Shown here one piece after another: positions 1-7,015 of a DNA stretch of 64,000 nt. Numbering within the stretch: position 1 is the stretch's first letter; every line of letters starts with the position of its first letter. Origin of the DNA: Candidatus Melainabacteria bacterium (GTDB lineage: Bacteria; Cyanobacteriota; Vampirovibrionia; Obscuribacterales; Obscuribacteraceae); NCBI GenBank assembly GCA_003151275.1, contig PLXC01000021.1:169568-233567 (forward strand), read 5' to 3'. The position numbers were made by a program, and so were the translations under genes. The notes under the pieces were generated by a model that ran no database searches, had not been told where the DNA came from, and saw only the letters and a program-made list of their open reading frames with translations.

Positions 1-351
1 GTTGTAGCGTTTAGCAATACTCACAACTAATCTCAAATTGGCTTGAATCAATCTACGTCGAGCTTCTCGATCACCGTCTTTAACTGCGCGTCCTAGCTCA
101 ATCTCCTCAGTGCCGTTAAGCAGTTTATGCCGGCCGATTTCGCGTAAATATATCTTCAACGAATCTTCTTCTACAGGCGCCGGCTCTTCTATTTCAACTA
201 CGGGAGCGTCCTCAACTGAATCTGGTGAAGCCGGGGCTCCCTCATCTTCAAAATCGATGAGGTCTTCGAAATCTTCACCTTCTGTCTCGGGGCGGCGCAC
301 AGTGGTCGTGTGCCTTGCGGACCGAGTCTCTTTTTTTACTGATCGCTTCAT
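1..351 (-). CDS. rpoD: RNA polymerase sigma-70 factor, N-terminal part (runs off the window)
   Basis: The first 117 residues of a sigma factor are present; the 3' part lies beyond base 1. An acidic, low-complexity N-terminal tract (about residues 20-62) is followed by a region 1.2 signature ([16 protein letters not shown]) and the start of region 2 ([20 protein letters not shown]), which in this family binds the beta-prime coiled coil of RNA polymerase. Region 1.2 joined to LVVSIAKRY is typical of primary or group 2 sigma factors, not ECF factors. The ATG at 351 is preceded by a GAGGGTGA Shine-Dalgarno-like stretch about 11 bases upstream. Which sigma paralogue this is cannot be decided without regions 2.4 to 4, so the symbol is provisional. 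Confidence 0.85.
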   Translation of the reverse strand, partial: MKRSVKKETRSARHTTTVRRPETEGEDFEDLIDFEDEGAPASPDSVEDAPVVEIEEPAPVEEDSLKIYLREIGRHKLLNGTEEIELGRAVKDGDREARRRLIQANLRLVVSIAKRYN

Positions 352-656
352 TATCAAAATGGTCACCCTCGAATTTTGCAAGACAAATCAAGCTAAGACA
401 GGCGTGTGTCGCCCGATTAGTCTGGGAGCAGCCTCACAGCACGCATTAATCGCGCATTGCTTTCGTGTAGCCAAATTCCAACCTATTCATAGGAGGGACG
501 AAAGCCGCTGCATCTTTTGATTATGCCCAAGCGATTTTTCTGAAACCGGATTGCCGCCAATCACTTGCACTTTGGTAACTAAAATATACAAATAAAATAA
601 CGCCGAAGATCGTCATTTCATGACCTTCTTTGATACAGCATGACGGGCACAGCCAA
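352..656. other. Intergenic region between the sigma factor gene and the kinase gene
   Basis: About 300 bases lie between the sigma factor start (reading left) and the end of the PrsW-kinase gene, so the region must hold the sigma factor promoter and the 3' end of the kinase transcript. An AT-rich patch lies at about 578-600. I see no convincing hairpin terminator and no conserved small ORF. An ORF read on the plus strand here is only the complement of the sigma gene. Confidence 0.4.
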
Positions 657-2675
657 CTACCGATATTCTGAATGGAGTTCGCTAGATTCTTCGATTACCA
701 GCTGTCTGACGTATTCAAGATCTACGCGAAGTTCGTCCATATTTGCATAACGAGCAGCAGGGTCCTTCTGTAAGGTTCTGAAGATCACTTGCTCTAAGGC
801 CGGCGGAATGAAAATGTCTGGCCGCATCGATTGAGGCTGCTGAGGCATCTCATGAATATGTTTAAAAATAGTTTGCACCGAGTTTGCGCCAAGGAAGGGA
901 GCTTTTCCGGTGATCGCTTCGTACATGACGCATCCCAGCGAATAAATGTCTGAGCGGGCATCCAGTGCAGTTCCCATGCATTGTTCTGGACTCATGTACA
1001 AAGGGCTGCCAACCAAGTCACCAGTTTGAGTCAGTTCCTGAGTGGTAAGAACGTCACTGGCAATCACTTTAGCAATACCAAAATCAACAATTCGAATGAA
1101 ATCTTGTCCATCGTCGGAAGCCGCGAGAATCATATTGCTTGGTTTTATATCCCGATGGATGACTCCACGTTTGTGGGCATGAGCAAGAGCGTCACTTGAT
1201 TGAATAAATATATTGCAAAAGCGAATCACCGAAAGGGGACCGTAACCACTGATTTCTTCTTGTAAATTGGTTCCTTCTATAAGGTCCATGACAAGGAAGG
1301 GAATTTTGCTCGGGGTCAATCCAAAGTCATGAACTACGACCAAATTTGGGTGTTTCAGAGCGCTGGCCGCTCTTGCTTCTTGTTCGAATCGAAGCACATT
1401 TATCTGTTCTTTGGCCAGATGTGGATGCAACGTTTTTACGGCCAGCTTTGCTCCTGTCATGGCGTGTCGAGCTTTATAGATCACGCCCATGCCACCTTGA
1501 CTGACCACCGAGAGGACTAGATATCGGTCTGGCAAATCTAGTGCCGGCGTTTCTTCAGACTGGGCCGCAGATAAAAGTTTCGGTTCGGGTTCAGAGAGAT
1601 TAGACACTTTTTTCCCTTGATTCGGCTCGCTGGCCTGGCTAGCGTGGCAATTGATCAAGTGCTGCATTAGAATGGCTACAACCAGGGCTGGATCACGCTT
1701 GTCGTTGCCGACGCGATGTGAGTAGCGGTAATAAGCATAGGCAAGTCTGCGTCGGTCAAGAACAAATTCCCAAAAATTCTGCAAACTATCGGCCGCGTCT
1801 TTCGATGATGGAATGCGAAACTCCGGAATTTTAGGTAGCGTCTTAAAGAGCACAAAACGATCGAGAAGAATGGCTGCTACGTAGCAAGAGACAAAGAGAA
1901 CTATAGTGATATAGCCATTTCCAGTGATCCAATTGAGAACATTGGCGCTCAAGTCTGTGCGCGATGAAGCATAATTATTGATCACATGATCGACAATCGC
2001 CCAGGTAATCCCAAAGGGGGCTAATATCAATAAGCTTTTTTTGTGATGACGCCGCATCAGCGCAAGCCCGATCGTACCTGCTGCTAAGCCAGTCCAAATT
2101 GCATGACCGGCGATCATTCGTCCATTAATAACTTCGGCAGAAGGCAGCCAGAGTACTTGTGTCTGCCAAGCTGCGGCGTGCATGAAGGCGTCTTCTACGA
2201 AGGCGAAACCCGCGCCGCTGGCTACACCTAGCAAAAGCACATCGGTTGCCCCTAACGTTAACGAGGTAAACTTTCTGCCGCGCCAGAGCATAATTAGCAC
2301 TGGAAGGATCTTCAGAATTTCTTCAAACGTGGCTTGAAAAAAAGGCACTAACGGATTTTCAGCGCCTAAGACTTTCGAGATCTCGGAGCCAGCCGTTCCA
2401 GCTATACCCATGATCAAACCGCCGCATAAAATGATGGTACATATGGTGGCAATCGGCACTGTGGTGGTGGCACGAGAAATGATCATCATGGGAATGACGA
2501 ATGCAGTGTTGTAGGCAAGTGCTATTAAAGCTTGAGGACCGGTTCGAATGCAGGTCCACAATATCCAAACTACGACCGATAGCCAGAAGACAACTGAACG
2601 CACCTGCAAATGGCTTCGACCAAGGGGGATAGCTCCCCAAGTATTTGCCAGTTTGAGTTGAATATTGGCTGCCAA
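657..2675 (-). CDS. PrsW-like intramembrane protease fused to a serine/threonine protein kinase
   Basis: The 672-residue protein has two parts. Residues about 25-275 form a polytopic membrane domain with the PrsW/CAAX-like protease motifs in order: EEILK (118-122), FVED (159-162), GHAIWT (190-195) and DHVINN (229-234). Residues about 383-660 form a complete Hanks-type kinase: glycine loop SQGGMG, catalytic Lys in AVK (414), HRDIKPSN (507-514), DFG (531-533) and GSPLYMSPEQ in the activation segment. The kinase should face the cytoplasm. TTG start at 2675 with GGAG six bases upstream, overlapping the end of the preceding gene, so the two are probably co-translated. Family knowledge: PrsW proteases cleave membrane-bound anti-sigma factors. 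That this protein links proteolysis to phosphorylation is inference. Confidence 0.88.
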   Translation of the reverse strand: MAANIQLKLANTWGAIPLGRSHLQVRSVVFWLSVVVWILWTCIRTGPQALIALAYNTAFVIPMMIISRATTTVPIATICTIILCGGLIMGIAGTAGSEISKVLGAENPLVPFFQATFEEILKILPVLIMLWRGRKFTSLTLGATDVLLLGVASGAGFAFVEDAFMHAAAWQTQVLWLPSAEVINGRMIAGHAIWTGLAAGTIGLALMRRHHKKSLLILAPFGITWAIVDHVINNYASSRTDLSANVLNWITGNGYITIVLFVSCYVAAILLDRFVLFKTLPKIPEFRIPSSKDAADSLQNFWEFVLDRRRLAYAYYRYSHRVGNDKRDPALVVAILMQHLINCHASQASEPNQGKKVSNLSEPEPKLLSAAQSEETPALDLPDRYLVLSVVSQGGMGVIYKARHAMTGAKLAVKTLHPHLAKEQINVLRFEQEARAASALKHPNLVVVHDFGLTPSKIPFLVMDLIEGTNLQEEISGYGPLSVIRFCNIFIQSSDALAHAHKRGVIHRDIKPSNMILAASDDGQDFIRIVDFGIAKVIASDVLTTQELTQTGDLVGSPLYMSPEQCMGTALDARSDIYSLGCVMYEAITGKAPFLGANSVQTIFKHIHEMPQQPQSMRPDIFIPPALEQVIFRTLQKDPAARYANMDELRVDLEYVRQLVIEESSELHSEYR

Positions 2676-2676
2676 C

Positions 2677-3018
2677 TCAGTCTCCGCCTATCTTGCCAGG
2701 AGAGGTGGCGGCTCCCGATCGTTTCCCTGAATCGATTTGGCTCGCACCCTTCGCTTCCTCGAATGCAATTAACGCATAGTCGATAGCGGTCACGGGTCTC
2801 TCTTTATTCAATTCAGAAGCAGTGGCCGACTCCGTGACGAGCTGCGAATAAGCATTTTGATATTTCTGCAGCGCCATATTGGGGTCGCTTGGAAAGCCCA
2901 CCGGACCGCGATCCATCTTCGCGCCTCGTGATCTACAAGCGAGTGCAATCGCGGCAATAGCTGCCGCTATCGCTCCGATCATGCCGGCGTTGCCAACCTT
3001 GTCTGCGACATCATGCAA
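2677..3018 (-). CDS. Small single-pass membrane protein of unknown function, upstream partner of the PrsW-kinase
   Basis: This 113-residue product has one hydrophobic segment near the N-terminus (Ala/Ile-rich, about residues 13-28) followed by a basic stretch and a soluble C-terminal part of about 80 residues without a recognised domain. It starts with TTG at 3018, supported by GGAAGAGG about ten bases upstream; an in-frame ATG at Met-13 is the alternative. Its stop codon lies within one base of the kinase start, so the two genes form a tight operon. It could be a substrate, anchor or regulator of the kinase, but nothing in the sequence proves this. Confidence 0.65.
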   Translation of the reverse strand: MHDVADKVGNAGMIGAIAAAIAAIALACRSRGAKMDRGPVGFPSDPNMALQKYQNAYSQLVTESATASELNKERPVTAIDYALIAFEEAKGASQIDSGKRSGAATSPGKIGGD

Positions 3019-3095
3019 CTTGTTCTAACCTCTTCCAATAAGTGATGAATTTTAACACGCGTTAAACGAGCTCAGGTCTTGGCGCTGCCAATCCT

Positions 3096-4097
3096 TTAAT
3101 TTGAATGGCGCAGAAAAAAATCGGTAATCAGCTCAGTTGCATCGATATCGCCGCTGGTCTTCCCTAATAAGTCACGTGGTCCGCTGTAGAAAGCTCCTGG
3201 CCACGTGTGTCCGCCGCCTTGAATTGAGTACAAAACAACCTCGCTGTTGTAGGCTCCAAAAGTCTCTCGCTTGACGCGCGTGCCATCGCGCGGATCCTTG
3301 TCTGGTTCATTGGTCGTGTATGGACTGATCGAGCATTGATTGTGCCTGCACCAAAAATCCACGGCTTCTCGCTCAGTCATTAATCCGCCCATCTTCGCTA
3401 TCGGTACACTCAATTCGCCTAATCCACTCAAACCGACAGCATCCCCTAACTTGCCCAAAGTGGCGTTGTGCTCGCTATCTTCTGATGGCACGAGGGGATC
3501 CTCAGAGCCGATGAAAAACATCGCCGGCATCTTCCTCGTAGCAGCGCAATGCGAGGCAGTGACGTCCATCATCGATGCCGCGACAATGGCTATCGCTGCT
3601 AATTTGTCAGGCATATCACAGGCCAATCTCTCGGTGAAATATCCGCCGTTAGACATGCCGACTGCGTAAATTCGACGGCTATCGATGTTTACTGTTCTGG
3701 AGAGATTGCTAATCAGATCACTGATGAAGCGCACATCATCCGGACCCCCACTGTAGCTGGTCTGCCATCTGCCCCCGAGTCCATCTGGATAAACAACCAC
3801 GAAGTTCTTTCGATCCCCAAGGACATCGAACCGAGTTAGTGGCGACATGATTTGACCGTTCATGTGCAGTCCATGAAAAACCAGCACCAGAGGCATAGGC
3901 TTTTTTCGGTCGTATGAAGCGGGCACGTGGACAAGGTAGGTGCGCGGAGCGCCATCTGAGGTAACTGTTTGCTTAAAATCATAGGCCCGCCGAGCAGGCG
4001 CGGTTTGGCCGGCGCATTCTCGTGGACTAATAACACTGGCAATCAGAGCGCACGCTAAGAAGCGACAAAATATTTGCTTTCTGGCTAAACATTGCAT
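3096..4097 (-). CDS. Secreted esterase of the LpqC / PHB-depolymerase-like family
   Basis: Alpha/beta hydrolase of 333 residues with an N-terminal signal peptide ending near the CAGQTAPA region. The nucleophile elbow GMSNGG (Ser about 149), an acid residue in GSEDPLVPS (Asp about 200) and the histidine in GGGHTWPG (about 297) make the expected triad. VFHGLH gives the oxyanion region. This arrangement is characteristic of the LpqC family (COG3509), which includes feruloyl esterases and short-chain polyhydroxyalkanoate depolymerases. The substrate here is unknown. I start at the ATG at 4097; the longer reading frame begins with a TTG inside the ribosome-binding region of the divergent gene. The 50-base gap to that gene must hold both promoters. 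Confidence 0.85.
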   Translation of the reverse strand: MQCLARKQIFCRFLACALIASVISPRECAGQTAPARRAYDFKQTVTSDGAPRTYLVHVPASYDRKKPMPLVLVFHGLHMNGQIMSPLTRFDVLGDRKNFVVVYPDGLGGRWQTSYSGGPDDVRFISDLISNLSRTVNIDSRRIYAVGMSNGGYFTERLACDMPDKLAAIAIVAASMMDVTASHCAATRKMPAMFFIGSEDPLVPSEDSEHNATLGKLGDAVGLSGLGELSVPIAKMGGLMTEREAVDFWCRHNQCSISPYTTNEPDKDPRDGTRVKRETFGAYNSEVVLYSIQGGGHTWPGAFYSGPRDLLGKTSGDIDATELITDFFLRHSN

Positions 4098-4147
4098 AGA
4101 AAGATTATTCCAAATGCGTTGGCTGGTTAACCTCAAGGAGGATAGCT

Positions 4148-4960
4148 ATGGTCAGTCGGAAAAGTTCAACAATGACTCTGTTGGCTTTGTGTTTGATTGG
4201 CGCCAGTGGGGCCAGGGCGGACGAGCCGACTCCAGCCGCCACACAGACCCCCATTCTCGTATCTCCTGGCACGCCAGAGGCTACTACGACTATTACAACA
4301 CCGGTTGCCGCGCCGGAGGAATTTGGTTCGAATGGCAGATTCCCTAGTTGGCAGTCGCATCCTTCGAACCCGGTTACCACACCGGCGGCTGGGTCGACTA
4401 TCATACCCGCTGCCACCCCTGTGACGCCCTCTGACGCTGGGTCTGTGGCTGTTCCTGTGACAAAAGCCACAGTGCCATCGGACCCCGCCGCATTGCTCTA
4501 CGCCGATAATGTTGCGCCAGGTCCATTTGAAGCAAAAAGGAAATTGTTGCTGGCCAGTATTAAAATGGCCAAAAAACAGGGTTTTGGTATCACTGTGTAT
4601 TTGAATGAGCTGAATAAAATCGAGGACCAAATTAAACAAGGAAATTCAGGACCACTATTGGAGGCGCGAGTTGATTCGATTGCCGATGGCTTGCAAGATC
4701 AATTGAAACGCAGTCAAATACTAAAAACTCAGCGCCCGGCTGGATCATCGTCATCATCGTCGTCTCATTCGTATACTCAAGTGTCGACGGATGCCGCTGG
4801 TGGCCGTCCGCGCCGATCCACTGATGCGATTATCAACGAATTGCGACAAAAATATGGTGACAAAATTCCTGGCGGTCTGAGTGGTCTCGATGGCGATTTG
4901 AAAGAAAAGCTGATGAAGAGTGATGCTGCAAAAGAATATTTAAAAAAAATGCAACAATAG
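4148..4960 (+). CDS. Secreted Pro/Thr-rich protein of unknown function
   Basis: A 270-residue protein with a signal peptide (cleavage probably after GARA, about residue 24), then about 100 residues rich in Pro, Thr and Ala that look disordered. A helical segment (about 120-180) follows, then a serine run (about 202-208) and a charged C-terminal helical part. The ATG has a very good AAGGAGG site. The architecture (signal, Thr/Pro linker, helical C-terminus) resembles the product at 25936-26739, but the sequences are not obviously homologous by eye. No enzymatic motif is visible; a cell-envelope role is a guess. It converges on the RNB ribonuclease gene, with one base between the two stop codons. 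Confidence 0.75.
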   Translation: MVSRKSSTMTLLALCLIGASGARADEPTPAATQTPILVSPGTPEATTTITTPVAAPEEFGSNGRFPSWQSHPSNPVTTPAAGSTIIPAATPVTPSDAGSVAVPVTKATVPSDPAALLYADNVAPGPFEAKRKLLLASIKMAKKQGFGITVYLNELNKIEDQIKQGNSGPLLEARVDSIADGLQDQLKRSQILKTQRPAGSSSSSSSHSYTQVSTDAAGGRPRRSTDAIINELRQKYGDKIPGGLSGLDGDLKEKLMKSDAAKEYLKKMQQ

Positions 4961-4961
4961 A

Positions 4962-6419
4962 CTAAAGCTTTTGAAAGTCTACGAATCCTTTAGCAGGATT
5001 TGTGGAAAGCAGCCGCACCTTGATTTTATCGCCCACATCAACGCCTTGTTGACCTTTGACCAGCCTTCCTTCTGCGGATGGTTTTGAGATGCGTATAAAC
5101 GTACCGTCTTCTTTGACACCAGTGACGATACCTTTAAAGACTTGACCAATTTTGTCGCTCAGTAAAACCGCGGCGGCTGCCTTTCTGATAAAGCGCTCAA
5201 TCCTGTTGGCGGAGCTGGCCATTTCTGTGCAATGCACAGCGATCTGTTCCAACTCCTCTTGTGAGTATGGACTCGAAGTGTTGTCGATCACACTTTTTAG
5301 AAGCCTTTGTGTAACGAGATCCGGATAGCGGCGATTTGGGGCTGTTGAATGTGTGTAGTCTTGCACTGCCAAGCCGAAGTGACCTTCATGGCTTTCTCCT
5401 GATTTAACCACTACGTATTCGCCCGGACCAAGCAGTTTAACAATGGTCAAAGACAAGTCTTGGAAGTGTTCAGGGTCTGAAGATTTCCTGCGCACGAGAA
5501 ATTCCGATAGCGCTTTTGGATCTGGTGCCTCAGGCAACATGTCTCCAAGTTCGGTGGCAATTTCAACAATCTTCGGCCACCGTTTTGGTTCTCTAACGAT
5601 GCGCCTGATCGAATAGGTTCCCTTTTGATCCAACAGCACAGCCATAGCGGTGTTTGCTGCAACCATCAGATTTTCGATTAAATCTCGGGCGGAGTTATGA
5701 TCCGTCGTTGTGATGTCCACCACTTTTCCATTGACGGCAACAGGCGTGGCCTCAATAGTTGAAAGATTGAGCGCACCATTTTGAACTCGCACGTCGTGAA
5801 GTAAATCGGAACACTGTTGCTGCATTCTAAGTTGATCTGCTAGCCCATCGACCGATATCTTGTCCGGTAAATCTTCTGTGCTGTCTAACCACGGGCCGAT
5901 GTCTGGATAAGCGAGTTTCGCCTGATTTCTGACAAGAGCTCGATACAAATCTGTGGAAATCACTTTTCCTGCTTTATCGACAACCAAATCAATTATGATC
6001 GCTAGTCGATCAACATTCGGCAAAAGTGAACTGATGTCAAAGGAAAGCTTTTCAGGCAGCATGGGATACGTCACGATGCCCATGTAAACAGATGTCGTGT
6101 TGATTTTTGCAAGTTGATCAATTGCCGAGTCTTTTAGCACATATGCATCTACATCAGCGATCCCGACTAACAATCTCATATTGCCGTCAGGTAGATGTTC
6201 AGACCACTCAATTTGATCTAAGTCTTGAGACTCGCGATTATCAATTGATGACCACAACAACTTTCTCAAATCTTTGGTGCGGCTGTCACCTGTCGGAGGA
6301 TTTGATTTTAAATTCTTGAGCTGTTCCAAAACGGCGGGCGGAAGGTCAGATGCAAAGCCCGCTTCTCTCATGGCGTCATGAGCCATGGCGCCCAAGTCTA
6401 CGTGATTTGTTGTTGACAT
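4962..6419 (-). CDS. RNB-domain exoribonuclease (RNase II/R superfamily) with C-terminal S1-like domain
   Basis: The 485-residue protein has the catalytic RNB domain (about 45-400) and a short S1-like OB-fold at the end (about 430-485, VFKGIVTGVKEDGTFIRI). Metal-binding acidic residues are seen in SSIDNRESQDLDQ (Asp-60, Asp-66, Asp-68), and GHFGLAVQDYTHSTAPNRRYPDL is the usual active-site Arg motif. The fourth acidic position of the DxDD motif is Gln-69, a variant I recall in short cyanobacterial/deinococcal-type RNB proteins. N-terminal cold-shock domains of RNase R are absent. It probably degrades RNA 3'-to-5'. ATG at 6419 has only a weak ribosome-binding site. Confidence 0.88.
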   Translation of the reverse strand: MSTTNHVDLGAMAHDAMREAGFASDLPPAVLEQLKNLKSNPPTGDSRTKDLRKLLWSSIDNRESQDLDQIEWSEHLPDGNMRLLVGIADVDAYVLKDSAIDQLAKINTTSVYMGIVTYPMLPEKLSFDISSLLPNVDRLAIIIDLVVDKAGKVISTDLYRALVRNQAKLAYPDIGPWLDSTEDLPDKISVDGLADQLRMQQQCSDLLHDVRVQNGALNLSTIEATPVAVNGKVVDITTTDHNSARDLIENLMVAANTAMAVLLDQKGTYSIRRIVREPKRWPKIVEIATELGDMLPEAPDPKALSEFLVRRKSSDPEHFQDLSLTIVKLLGPGEYVVVKSGESHEGHFGLAVQDYTHSTAPNRRYPDLVTQRLLKSVIDNTSSPYSQEELEQIAVHCTEMASSANRIERFIRKAAAAVLLSDKIGQVFKGIVTGVKEDGTFIRISKPSAEGRLVKGQQGVDVGDKIKVRLLSTNPAKGFVDFQKL

Positions 6420-6500
6420 TTACTTGCTGTGGTTGGGAGGCACAATTATTGCACTAAACATCAATCCAGTGCTGCTCGAAATTGGATGCCCTAGAGCATT

Positions 6501-6785
6501 TCAAGCGAAGTCAAATACTTCTAATTGTCGAGCTTCCGGCAAGCTGATCAGTCGCCCTTTTCCGAGAGTGCCACCGATGCCCGATGAACTCCAATCGCAT
6601 CCTTTCGTATTGTCAAAGCGACCGATGCATTCTTGGTATGCCAGTTGTTCATCCAAACCTTTCGTACTGAAGTCTTCAAGCGTCGACACATTGCCGCATT
6701 TGGGACAGCAGAATTTTGCGCGTTCAAGGGCCCCGTACCGCTTATTTGCTTCTTCCAGCCATTCGTCTAAAGTTTGATTGATCAT
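6501..6785 (-). CDS. Small zinc-ribbon protein, VVA0879-like
   Basis: A 94-residue protein starting at the ATG at 6785, preceded by GGAG at six bases. The longer frame begins with an unsupported GTG. The N-terminal half is helical (QTLDEWLEEANKRYG); the middle has a Cys pair FCCPKCG and a second cysteine region, YQECIGRFDNTKGCDW, so it likely binds one zinc. This pattern matches the small VVA0879-type proteins found in bacteria and phages; that assignment is from memory. Function is unknown. The preceding 230 bases, up to the next gene, hold no convincing ORF. Confidence 0.6.
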   Translation of the reverse strand: MINQTLDEWLEEANKRYGALERAKFCCPKCGNVSTLEDFSTKGLDEQLAYQECIGRFDNTKGCDWSSSGIGGTLGKGRLISLPEARQLEVFDFA

Positions 6786-7015
6786 TGTTGCTCCGCAATA
6801 GGACGAATCTTCTTTATCAACACCCATTGTTCTAAGGGGATGATTTCTTATAACACATGCCCGCGAAACCGCTTTCGATAACAGATCACGGTCGATCAGT
6901 GGCGATGGCAGCGGAGAAAGCGTTTCCACGTCCAGCCCTGCAAGCTGGCTGAGTCACGGCGTGGGCCGAATCCGTGCGCTTAGGTAGTATTACAGCTGGT
7001 GCCATCACTCTTGCA

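Noticed and set aside
110..520. Plus-strand ORF of 136 codons
   Set aside because: It is the complement of the sigma factor gene, whose minus-strand product has clear region 1.2/2 motifs.
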